This document shows positions 51,876-60,073 of a DNA stretch of 64,000 nt, in pieces. Positions within the stretch are counted from its first letter, which is position 1. Every line of letters begins with the position of its first letter. The position numbers and the translations under genes were made by a program. This stretch comes from Deltaproteobacteria bacterium. Its GTDB lineage: Bacteria > Myxococcota > Kuafuiibacteriia > Kuafuiibacteriales > Kuafuiibacteriaceae. Under the pieces are notes generated by a model. The model was not told the DNA's origin and did no database searches. It saw nothing but the letters and a program-made list of their open reading frames with translations. The stretch lies in the NCBI GenBank assembly GCA_016703535.1, contig JADJBV010000001.1:4082001-4146000 (forward strand), in the 5' to 3' direction.

Positions 51876-52253
51876 ATGGAAACAACCACACTGCGAAACA
51901 CCTGGGACGCCTACGCTGGCAGCTGGAAGCTGACCACCGCTGAAGAGAAGCGCGCCCGCTTCAAGAGCTGTTTGTCGCCGGCCTGCGTCTATCGGGACCC
52001 CTTGGCGGTGGCCCGGGGCTGGGATGAACTCGTCGAGTACATGATGGCATTTCACCAACAGATCCCAGGTGGACACTTTGTAACCGAACGCTTCATCGCG
52101 CATCATGGCCGCAGCATGGCGGCTTGGAAGATGATGAGCGGAGATGGCGTCGTGCTCGGGGACGGGGTCAGTTATGGCGAATACGACGAGGAAGGTAGGC
52201 TGATCTCGATGAACGGCTTCTACGATGTGCCAGCTGGGGCCCCGGGCGCTTGA
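51876..52253 (+). CDS. SnoaL/NTF2-like small protein
   Basis: Product of 125 residues. NTF2-like fold pattern: ARFKSCLSPACVYRDPLAVA, WDELVEYMMAFHQQIPGGHF, RSMAAWKMMSGDGVVLGDGV, GEYDEEGRLISMNGFYD. Such proteins can be isomerases, hydrolases or binding proteins; no role can be set. Its stop overlaps the TTG start of the AraC gene (TTGA), so the two are co-expressed. Confidence 0.82.
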   Translation: METTTLRNTWDAYAGSWKLTTAEEKRARFKSCLSPACVYRDPLAVARGWDELVEYMMAFHQQIPGGHFVTERFIAHHGRSMAAWKMMSGDGVVLGDGVSYGEYDEEGRLISMNGFYDVPAGAPGA

Positions 52254-53125
52254 ACGCGTATTATCTAGAGCGGATCCAGCGGGGCGTCGACTACGTCGAG
52301 GCGCACCTGGAGGAGGAGATCGCCTTGTCGGTGGTGGCCAAGGCCGGAGGCCTCAGCCAGTGGCACTTTCAACGCATCTTCAAGGCCCTGACTGGCGAAA
52401 CGCTGAAGACCTATATCCGCTCGCGTCGCTTGGCCAACACCCTGGACCGGCTCCTCGACACCGACCTGAGGATCCTCGACATCGCGCTTTTGGCGGGATT
52501 CGAGACCCAAGAGAGCTTCGCCCGGGCCTTCAGGAGCGCCTTTTCAATGACCCCAACGGAGTATCGCCGCTTGAAGAAGAGGAGCCTCTTTATCCGCAAG
52601 CTCCGGCTCGATGAGGCCATGCTCAAGCACATCCAAGGCGGCGTGTCGATCGAGCCGGAGATCGTCCGGCAAGCGGCGCTTCGCTTGATCGGCCTGCGGA
52701 CGACCTTTCACGGCGTGGACTCGGAAAAAAACAACCTGGGCGAGAAGTTGCCGCCGCTGTGGGCTTCGTTCATGTCTCGCCTCCCGGAGGTCAAGCACGC
52801 CTGTCCCGGCATCTGCTACGGGGTGGTCCGATCGCTCCACGCCGACGACGACCTGCTCGAGTACCACGCCGCGATCGAGGTTGTCGGCGAAGGTCTGGTT
52901 CCCGAAGGCATGGCCTTGATCGAGGTTCCGGCCGGGACCTATGCGCGCTTTGAACACCGCGGAGAGGCTCAGGCCATCGATCGAACCGTCAGCTACGCCT
53001 ATTCGACCTGGCTTCTTCAGTCCGGGCACCAACACTCGGGCGGGCCGGACCTGGAGTTCTACGATCACCGCTACCACCCCACCGATCCGAGTTCGGTGAT
53101 CGGCTACGCCCTGCCGATCGAGTGA
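52250..53125 (+). CDS. AraC-family regulator with GyrI-like effector domain
   Basis: Product of 291 residues, TTG start. Two helix-turn-helix units in the first 110 residues (ALSVVAKAGGLSQWHFQRIF, ILDIALLAGFETQESFARAF, MTPTEYRRLKKRS), then a GyrI-like ligand-binding domain (RLIGLRTTFHG, HAAIEVVGEGLVPEGMAL, VPAGTYARFEHRGEAQAI). Related proteins (Rob, BmrR-like) sense small hydrophobic drugs. It likely controls itself and the SnoaL-like gene. Confidence 0.92.
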   Translation: MNAYYLERIQRGVDYVEAHLEEEIALSVVAKAGGLSQWHFQRIFKALTGETLKTYIRSRRLANTLDRLLDTDLRILDIALLAGFETQESFARAFRSAFSMTPTEYRRLKKRSLFIRKLRLDEAMLKHIQGGVSIEPEIVRQAALRLIGLRTTFHGVDSEKNNLGEKLPPLWASFMSRLPEVKHACPGICYGVVRSLHADDDLLEYHAAIEVVGEGLVPEGMALIEVPAGTYARFEHRGEAQAIDRTVSYAYSTWLLQSGHQHSGGPDLEFYDHRYHPTDPSSVIGYALPIE

Positions 53126-53209
53126 GCCCGCCTTTCAACAACGGTCGGCGTTCGCCTTTGTGAGGTGGGTCGATCGCCGCACCTCACGCGCTTTTCGAGC
53201 TCCGGTTGC

Positions 53210-54035
53210 GGCTATTGGGGCCCCCTGGCCGTGGCCCCGGCGCAGATCGGATCGGCCAGGCCGCCGTCGAGCGATCGGGCGCGCTCGAGGTCTTCCGGGC
53301 AAACAGCCAACGTGCTTCAACGCCAGCAGCAGAACTTCATCAACGGCATCCGGGGTGGAGCCGACGCCGAAGCCGGCGACCACGTTTGGCCGCTGCTCTC
53401 GCCTTCGCCACAACAAGAGGGGCGCGGCCACCAACGTTCGGTCTTTATCGTTCTTCGCCGAAACGACTGCGCTGAAAGGCCAAGGCGTCCCTTTGGGGCT
53501 GAAGACCGCCGACGCATCGGCCCGCGATCCGACAACGTTCGACCCGCAAGTAGGCCGCCGTGACCGCAATAGCCTTCCGCTGGCCAAGGCGCGGTGTGAC
53601 CTCGCTGCGAGTCTCCGTCGCGACGTTCCAATGGAGGCCACACTGCCGTCGGACCACTTCCCAGCGAGCGTCCGTCGATCCGAAACTCGGCGGCATAGAA
53701 CACCTGGGCCGTCCCGAGCGGCCGTCGCTCGATAGTAGGGTTCGCCGGGAACGAGGAACATCAGCACGGCCAGCACGTTGTAGTGGCCGCCTCTGCCGCC
53801 GGAGCGCTCGTACCTCCGGCGCTCGACCGCAACCTTGGCCCCTTCGGCTTCCAGCGCCTTTACGGACGCGAGGCTGACCGGGAACGTCGACGAGGACCTC
53901 GTCGCCGAAGTGTTCGGGGGTCACCGCGGAGGCCGCCGTCACTTCCTCTGCGCCGGTTCCGCAGGTGCAGGCGTTTAAGCTCGCGAGGGAGGCCCACAAG
54001 CAGAGCTCAAGGCACCTGAGGAGCGCACCCTTCAT
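53210..54035 (-). pseudogene. Decayed lipoprotein gene
   Basis: The ATG at 54035 starts MKGALLRCLELCLWASLASLNAC, a lipoprotein leader, and continues FGDEVLVDVPG. A frame change near 53890 leads to VKALEAEGAKVAVERRRYER and GGRGGHYNVLAVLMFLVPGE, another to QVFYAAEFRIDGRSLGSG, and others lead to KWSDGSVASIG, RALASGRLLRSRRP and, near 53310, CPEDLERARSLDGGLADP, ended by a stop. At least four frameshifts in about 800 bp: no single intact reading is left. The family was not recognised. Confidence 0.7.
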
Positions 54036-54125
54036 TTCCGAACGGCCAAGGATGTTCGATCGACTCCGACTCGTCAGCAAAGCCCTCGGGCGATCCGTCA
54101 AAAGCGGTGGTATTGCGCCAAGGGC

Positions 54126-56138
54126 TCAGAAGGACCAGGTGGCGCCGACGCGGAAGTAGATCCGCGGGTCGTTCTTCACCAAGCCGAACCAGTTTTCCCG
54201 GTACATCAGCCGATCGTCGCCGGCCACCTTGCCGTCGAGGGTGGCGGACAAGGCCATCTTTTCGGTCATCCACAACAACACCGTGCCGTTGATCCGCATC
54301 CGGGCCGCCACGTCATTGCCGGTCGGTTCGGTGGCCGAGATCGTCGGCTCGTTTTCCCAGTTGTCCCGGATCAGATCGCCCGAGACGCCCAAGCTGAAGC
54401 TGGCCTTGTCCCGGAAGTGGAGCGTGCCGAGGAGGGTCAAGGTGCCGCCGAAGGAGTTGCTGGATCCGAAGTTGGTGCCGGCCCAACCTTCGGCGGTTGC
54501 GCCCAAAGACAGGGCGGTCAGCGGCCGGAAGCCGGTGTGGGCCCGGAGCGCCAACTCGGCCACGCCCAGGCTCTTGTCTCGCTCCAAGATCCGGAGGGCC
54601 ACGCCCACCGCCAACTTGTCGAGCAGGCCCAACATGCCCCGGGCCTCGAGCAAATAAGGGACGCCCACGTTGACGTCCAAGGTGTTGTAGCCCGGCCCGA
54701 GGGGCACCCCCGAATAGGCGCTGGAGCCGAGGTAATAACCTTCGGCCATCGGCTCCACGGTGGCGCCGGGCTTCTCCAGGATGAAGTTGAGGGCCCGGGG
54801 TTCGGCGGTAGGCTGCAAGGTCACCGCCTGTTCGGTGGCGATCCGATCTTTGGCCTCGACCCTAAACTGGTGGGGCCCGGCGGTGACCGTACCCTCGAAG
54901 GGCAAGGGGCCCATCTGTTTGCCGTCGATCAAGAGGCGGGCGTCGGGGGCATCGGCGGTGACCACGATGGTCGCCATCGGGGTGAGCTCGGCCATCACGC
55001 TGCAAAGTTGGTTGCGCTTCACCTCGCAGGTCGACTCGAAGTCGAGGTGGCTTTTGGCCCGCACGACGATCGAGTGGTTGCCGAGGGGCACCTGATCCAG
55101 CTCGACCGGCGCGGCACCCTTGGCGCCACCGTCCACGAAGACCTCGGCGCCGGGCACCGAAGCCCGCACCGAAATGCGGCCGTATTCGGCCTCCACCGGC
55201 TTGAGGTCCATCTTCAGCACCGACTGTTCACCTTCTTTGATCTGCAAGACAGCTTGCGCAGGCTGAAAGCCGTCGGCGAAGGCCTCGACGATGTGGGTGC
55301 CCGAGAGCAGATCGTTGCGGGTGACTGGCGCGGTTCCGGTCTTGACCCCGTCCACCGAGATCAAGGTCCCGGGCACGTTGGAGAGGATCAAGGCGGTGCC
55401 ACGGGGAGCGGCCTCGGGGCGCACCTTGGCCTCGACGATCGCCTTTTTACCGGCCTCCACTTGGACCGTGGTCTTCCAGGCTGGAAGGTTGGGGGCCCGG
55501 ATCTCGAACAAGGCCGGGCCGGGCGCCAACTCGATGGAGGCCGGGGTGCGGGCCCGCTCGACGCCGTCCACCAAGATCACCGCGCCCGAAACGTCGGAGG
55601 TGACGAACACGGTGCCGACCGGCTGAGCCTCGGCCACCAAGGCCACCTGCAGGCTCAAGATCTCGCCGCCCTTGACCTCGATCCACTGAGAATAGGGGTT
55701 GAAGCCGGGCTTCTTGACCTCGACCAAAAGGCGGCCGGGCTCCAGCTCCTGTTCGGCGGGGATCTGGCCGAAGGCCGCGCCGTTGACGATCACCGAGGCG
55801 CCGTTCGAGGCCTCGTTGGCGCCGCGCAGCACCAGCTTGGCCAAGCGCAACAGGGAGGCTTCGACCTTTTTGGTGCTGCGATCGACCTGGACGCTGACCT
55901 TTTCGCTGCGGTGGCCTTCGAGCACGAAGTGGAAGTCCGTGAAGCCCTCGACCACCGCGAAGTTCTTGAGCGGCGTCTTGCCGATCGGCGGCGTGTCGAC
56001 CGTCCCCAGGTAGACGGTGGCGCCCGGCGGGGTCGAGAGGATCTGGAGCTTGCGTTTGGGCGGCGCTTTGGGCGCGGCCAAGGCAACCCCGGAGCAGCCG
56101 AGCAGCAGTAAGGCGGTAAAAGCGGTTTTGGTGCCCAT
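54126..56138 (-). CDS. PEGA-repeat protein with C-terminal outer-membrane barrel
   Basis: Product of 670 residues. Signal peptide (MGTKTAFTALLLLGCSGVALA; the Cys may instead be a lipid site). About six PEGA-type repeats follow, for example STPPGATVYLGTVDTPPIGK, SNVPGTLISVDGVKTGTAPV, ASVPGAEVFVDGGAKGAAPV, DAPDARLLIDGKQMGPLPF. Residues 460-670 are amphipathic strands ending in Phe (YFRVGATWSF), the mark of an outer-membrane beta-barrel. Likely a surface protein; substrate unknown. Confidence 0.85.
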   Translation of the reverse strand: MGTKTAFTALLLLGCSGVALAAPKAPPKRKLQILSTPPGATVYLGTVDTPPIGKTPLKNFAVVEGFTDFHFVLEGHRSEKVSVQVDRSTKKVEASLLRLAKLVLRGANEASNGASVIVNGAAFGQIPAEQELEPGRLLVEVKKPGFNPYSQWIEVKGGEILSLQVALVAEAQPVGTVFVTSDVSGAVILVDGVERARTPASIELAPGPALFEIRAPNLPAWKTTVQVEAGKKAIVEAKVRPEAAPRGTALILSNVPGTLISVDGVKTGTAPVTRNDLLSGTHIVEAFADGFQPAQAVLQIKEGEQSVLKMDLKPVEAEYGRISVRASVPGAEVFVDGGAKGAAPVELDQVPLGNHSIVVRAKSHLDFESTCEVKRNQLCSVMAELTPMATIVVTADAPDARLLIDGKQMGPLPFEGTVTAGPHQFRVEAKDRIATEQAVTLQPTAEPRALNFILEKPGATVEPMAEGYYLGSSAYSGVPLGPGYNTLDVNVGVPYLLEARGMLGLLDKLAVGVALRILERDKSLGVAELALRAHTGFRPLTALSLGATAEGWAGTNFGSSNSFGGTLTLLGTLHFRDKASFSLGVSGDLIRDNWENEPTISATEPTGNDVAARMRINGTVLLWMTEKMALSATLDGKVAGDDRLMYRENWFGLVKNDPRIYFRVGATWSF

Positions 56139-56228
56139 ATTTCCCGAAGGCGGCCTAACACGATGGCGACCGGCCGCCCACGTGGTTCGACGGGAAATCC
56201 GGGGAAACGCCGCCCAAAGTGAAGGCGC

Positions 56229-56690
56229 TCACTGCCAGGTCGAGAACAGGTAGTCCCGGGCTTTTTGGGCGGCGTGGCAGTTGTAGCAGCCGGTCACCAC
56301 GTCGATCTCCAGCGCCTTGCCGGCCGAATCGAAGGCGCCGTACCGCCAGCCCCCCGTGGCCTTGGCCCCCGGATCCTTCTTCATGACCGCCACCATCTTG
56401 AGGGCCCCTTGGTTGGTGGTGCCGCCCTGTTCGACGACCTCGTAGAAGGCCACCACCAGCTGGGCCCCGCTGGGGAGCACCTTGCCGGCGCGATAGTCGG
56501 CGACCACTTCGGGCTGCACATAAACGTGGTGAAAGCCGGCCAGGGGGTGGGCCGGATCGGGGATCACCATCGACTTGGCGTGGGCCCAACTCCGGTAGGC
56601 CTGGGGGAAGGCCAAGCCCTGGGGACCGGCGAGGGCGGGAGCGGTAGAGGACAAGGTGAGGAGGGCCAGGAGGCCGAGCTGCTTCTTCAT
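56229..56690 (-). CDS. Cytochrome P460-family protein
   Basis: Periplasmic heme protein of 153 residues. Signal peptide (MKKQLGLLALLTLSSTAPALA), then the P460 core: YRSWAHAKSMVIPD, HHVYVQPEV, GKVLPSGAQLVVAFYEVVEQ, MKKDP, WRYGAFDSAGK, heme motif CYNCHAAQKARDYLFS at the end. Known members oxidise hydroxylamine or handle NO; the lysine crosslink of P460 would have to come from one of the lysines before the heme and is not certain. 74 bp downstream of the Crp/Fnr gene. Confidence 0.9.
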   Translation of the reverse strand: MKKQLGLLALLTLSSTAPALAGPQGLAFPQAYRSWAHAKSMVIPDPAHPLAGFHHVYVQPEVVADYRAGKVLPSGAQLVVAFYEVVEQGGTTNQGALKMVAVMKKDPGAKATGGWRYGAFDSAGKALEIDVVTGCYNCHAAQKARDYLFSTWQ

Positions 56691-56764
56691 GGGAAGAAGG
56701 GACCACGGGGGGCCCCAGGCCGACGGTCACCAAAGTCACCAAACCGACGTTTTGTTCTGGAACC

Positions 56765-57451
56765 TCAGCCGACCCGCGTCCGCTCCAAGGCCTCCCGATC
56801 AACGACCTGAATTTGGCGGCGCGCCATGCTGATCCAGCCGTCGTCCCGGAAGTTCTCCAGGAGGCGGCTGATCACGGTGCGAGCGGTCCCCAGGTGAGTC
56901 GCCAACTCCTCGTGGGACCAAGTGGCGGGTCGGCCCCCGCGGGTCTCCTCCAGCAGCAGGGCGGCGAGGCGTTGGTCGACGCGACGGAAGGCCACCTCGG
57001 CGATCATGGTCATCAGCTCGGTGAGCAGCCCCGAAATTTGGGCCACCACCAGACTCTGTACGGCGGGTTCACGTTCGAAGAGCTGTCGAAACGCCGAGGC
57101 CGGGATTGCTCGCGCTTCGGTGTCCACCGGGGCCTCGACGTGGGCCGGGTAGAGGGTGCCGGCCAACACCGCCGACATGCTGATCACGCAGGAGTCGCCG
57201 GCGCGGACCCGGTAGAGCGTGATCTGCCGACCAGTTTCGCTGGTTTTGTAGACCCGCAGGTGGCCGCGCTCGACCAATAACAAGGAGGGGCAAGGTTCAC
57301 CTTCCGCCAACACCATGGTGCCGGCCGGATAACGGCGGAGCTCTTGGCCCTGCTGCAACAGGCGACAACCGCCCGGCGAAAGTTCGGACAAAAAAGGGAA
57401 GGCCTGGAGCAGGGCCGGCGGCAGCGGATCCAAGGCTGGGGTGGTCCACAT
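56765..57451 (-). CDS. Crp/Fnr-family regulator
   Basis: Product of 228 residues. Cyclic-nucleotide-type barrel (YPAGTMVLAEGEPCPSLLLV, RGHLRVYKTSETGRQITLYR), dimer helix, then a helix-turn-helix (TWSHEELATHLGTARTVISR, LLENFRDDGWI). It lacks the N-terminal Cys cluster of oxygen-sensing Fnr, so DNR-like NO sensing or another redox signal is possible. The P460 gene downstream fits an NO or hydroxylamine response. Direct repeats GTCACCAAA lie between the two genes. Confidence 0.9.
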   Translation of the reverse strand: MWTTPALDPLPPALLQAFPFLSELSPGGCRLLQQGQELRRYPAGTMVLAEGEPCPSLLLVERGHLRVYKTSETGRQITLYRVRAGDSCVISMSAVLAGTLYPAHVEAPVDTEARAIPASAFRQLFEREPAVQSLVVAQISGLLTELMTMIAEVAFRRVDQRLAALLLEETRGGRPATWSHEELATHLGTARTVISRLLENFRDDGWISMARRQIQVVDREALERTRVG

Positions 57452-57462
57452 ACCCGATCACT

Positions 57463-59268
57463 TTATTGGGTCGAGGGCCGAATCGAAAAGGGCGACATGT
57501 CGTGGGGGTCCCGAGCGCCGAGGTACACCGAACGCCCCAGGCCATCCCGAGAGGGCAAGGGCCAGGGGGTTTGGCTGGCGTCGTAGCTCCCGGGCCCCAA
57601 GGTGATCACCTCGACCAAGCCGGCGCTGGAGAGGGTCACCACCTCCAGGTCTCGCAAGGCCCGGGCCTCTTGCACCGGATCCAGATCCGCGAGGAGCACG
57701 TGGCGACGGCCATCGTCCCCCGTGATCTGGAGGGGCCAACCGTCGAGGACCTGGCCGCCTGCGTCGACCGCGTGGATCTTGGAGGACTCGGCGCCGAAGG
57801 AGACCACCTCGGCCCCGGCCTGGCGGTCGAGGTTGGCCAGGAGCAAATATTGTTCGCCGGCGGTGCTGCCTCGCCACAGGTCGATCAGGGTGGGGCTGAG
57901 GGGCCCACCGAAGGGATACAACTCGACGAACCCGGCTTGGCCGACCCCAACCTCGGGCTCTTCGTCGTTGTCCACCGACCCCAAGGCCAGGCGGATGTCG
58001 AGGTTGTTGGCGGCGGCCGAAAGCGGCAGCTGTTCGGCGGTCTCGACCCGGCCCCCCAAGATGAACTGATGCCTCAAGATGGCGGCCGGAGACGCGTAGA
58101 ACAGCTCGACCAGCCGGCGGGTGGGATCAAAACGAACGCTGGGGGCTCGAGAAGAGCGGCCGGGTTCGGTGCCGAGGGTCAAATACTGGAGGTCCTGCAC
58201 CACCCCAAAGCCGCCCCGCCCACCCGCGACCACTACCCGGTCGTAGCCCGATTCGATCGGCAAGATGATCGGCGCCGGGATGGTTTGATCGAAGCGAACG
58301 TTGTCGAGGGGTACGGTGAGGGTGGCGGTGGCGGTCCGTTCGATCGGAGACCAGATCACCAGCTCGACGGGGCCGTTGTTGATCTCGCCCTGGCGCGCAA
58401 AAAACACCACCTCCCGGCGGCCGTCGCCCACGACGTTGGCCAGGGTCGGCGGCGAAAAATGACGGCGGCCACGGTTGAAGGTGAGGGTGCGAATTGCGCT
58501 GGAGCCGCTAAATTGAAAGGCGGCCTTGACCCGGATCTCGTTCCCATTGGCGCAGACGCCGGCGATCAGGGTGCCCGCGCCCGCGACGTTGGCCGGACCC
58601 GCCACCAAGGACCCTGGCGTGAGGTGGCACCAGGTGCTCCCGGGATCATTGAGGGCCGCTGACGCCGGGAAGTCGATGAGGCTCAAGGTGCACCCCAACT
58701 CATCCGGCTCACGCCGCACGAAGGCCAGACGCCCCCGGGCGCTGACCACCACCACCGGCACCCGGACGTCGGTGGTACGGGACAAGAGGGTCAGTGACGT
58801 CTGTTGTTCGGGCGTCAACGGCGCCTCCAGGGGCCGCTCCGGCGGGTCGACGATGGTGCTGCAACGGAAGCGCTCTCGGGTCAGGCCCAACAAGGACAAG
58901 GACAAGGTCCGACGTTCACCTTCGCTCGGCGGCAACAAGGCGACGGCCCGAGTGGCGGTGACGCTGCGGTCCGAACGAAAGCCCTCGAGCTCGATGGCGA
59001 TCGTGGTGTTCGGCTTGCCGTAGAGCAAGACCTCGAGCCGCTCGGGATCGATCCACCGCCCCTCCCCTTCTTCGCTGGGACAAGTGCCCTCGGCCGGCCC
59101 GTCGAGGGGCATTCGACAATCGAACACCACCGGACCGTCGTCGGGATTTTTGGTGACCTTCAAGACCAGCGAGTCCAGGCCCTTCTCTTCGATCGCCACC
59201 ACCACGTCGAGGACCGCGGGATCGGCGCAGGCGACGAACAACAACCCAAGAGGCCAGGTGCACTTCAC
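57463..59268 (-). CDS. FG-GAP/propeller-like lipoprotein
   Basis: Product of 601 residues. Lipobox LLFVAC near residue 14. Residues 20-150 form a beta domain (LVLKVTKNPDDGPVVFDCRM). The rest looks like a propeller with FG-GAP-type turns: PPTLANVVGDGRREVVFFAR, LALGSVDNDEEPEVGVGQAG, LLANLDRQAGAEVVSFGAES, LLADLDPVQEARALRDLEVV. Its ATG overlaps the stop of the TPR-like gene (ATGA). Probably a surface binding protein. Family role unknown. Confidence 0.78.
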   Translation of the reverse strand: MKCTWPLGLLFVACADPAVLDVVVAIEEKGLDSLVLKVTKNPDDGPVVFDCRMPLDGPAEGTCPSEEGEGRWIDPERLEVLLYGKPNTTIAIELEGFRSDRSVTATRAVALLPPSEGERRTLSLSLLGLTRERFRCSTIVDPPERPLEAPLTPEQQTSLTLLSRTTDVRVPVVVVSARGRLAFVRREPDELGCTLSLIDFPASAALNDPGSTWCHLTPGSLVAGPANVAGAGTLIAGVCANGNEIRVKAAFQFSGSSAIRTLTFNRGRRHFSPPTLANVVGDGRREVVFFARQGEINNGPVELVIWSPIERTATATLTVPLDNVRFDQTIPAPIILPIESGYDRVVVAGGRGGFGVVQDLQYLTLGTEPGRSSRAPSVRFDPTRRLVELFYASPAAILRHQFILGGRVETAEQLPLSAAANNLDIRLALGSVDNDEEPEVGVGQAGFVELYPFGGPLSPTLIDLWRGSTAGEQYLLLANLDRQAGAEVVSFGAESSKIHAVDAGGQVLDGWPLQITGDDGRRHVLLADLDPVQEARALRDLEVVTLSSAGLVEVITLGPGSYDASQTPWPLPSRDGLGRSVYLGARDPHDMSPFSIRPSTQ

Positions 59269-60032
59269 AACTCACCTCGGCCGAAGGTGCCCTTGGCGTC
59301 CGGCAGATCGGGCTGCGCCACCACCGCGACGGTCACCGCCGCGCCGATGGTCACCGCCCCGACCACCACCCAGATCCACCAAGGCACGCCCGACTCGACC
59401 ACCACCTGATCTCGAGTGGCGGGGCGCTCGGGCAACAACATCTCGGAGCTGAGCTGGTGCAACACCCGACCGGAACGTCCGACGATCTGGCCACTGACGC
59501 GCAAGGTGCGGGCCTCGACTTCGGCGCCGACCGCGATGGTCCCGGTGGCGGCGCGGCCGACCAACGGGAGCTCCCCGACCAACTCGGCCCCCGCGGGCCC
59601 CACCACCGCCCGATAACGCACCAAGGTTGCGTCCCGAAGGCCACCCTCCAAGGCGACGTCCAAACGCAAGGACTCGTGGATCAACCACCGAGCGGTGAGG
59701 TGGCTCTGCAGCGGCCGCACCTCGTCCCGGATCTGTTCGATGCTGCGGCGGAGCGCGGGCGGCAGGCTGGGGTCCTCCAAAACATGATCCGGATCCCGCT
59801 CGAAGAGTTCGGTGAGGCGGGCCCGGGCCTCATCCAGGCGCCCCGAGACCATCAAGGCCAAGGCGGCCACCTCGACGCAGGCCAAGGGGCGATCGGGGCC
59901 CTGGCTCAGGCGGCTTTCGGCCAAGGCCAAGGCCGGCTCGATCGACAACGCCTCGTAAAGCGCCCGGGCCTCGGTGCAGGCCGCCTCGTCGGCCGCTGCG
60001 CCGAGCAGGGCCAGGGGGATCAAGGGCCACAC
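59265..60032 (-). CDS. TPR-like membrane protein
   Basis: Product of 255 residues. Signal-like start, then helical repeats (ARALYEALSIEPALALAESR; ACVEVAALALMVSGRLDEAR; ARLTELFERDPDHVLEDPSL), a beta section (TIAVGAEVEARTLRVSGQIV) and one membrane helix near the end (VPWWIWVVVGAVTIGAAVTV). Similar layouts occur in myxobacterial lipoprotein-partner genes. Transcribed away from the kinase gene, 41 bp apart, so they may share control. No firm family. Confidence 0.75.
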   Translation of the reverse strand: MWPLIPLALLGAAADEAACTEARALYEALSIEPALALAESRLSQGPDRPLACVEVAALALMVSGRLDEARARLTELFERDPDHVLEDPSLPPALRRSIEQIRDEVRPLQSHLTARWLIHESLRLDVALEGGLRDATLVRYRAVVGPAGAELVGELPLVGRAATGTIAVGAEVEARTLRVSGQIVGRSGRVLHQLSSEMLLPERPATRDQVVVESGVPWWIWVVVGAVTIGAAVTVAVVAQPDLPDAKGTFGRGEL

Positions 60033-60073
60033 CGGCCTCGAATATAGCAGACCCCGAGACGAGCGGTGTTAGC

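Noticed and set aside
53135..53776. A 213-residue intact gene
   Set aside because: It is one frame of the decayed lipoprotein gene; protein-like text jumps in and out of this frame.
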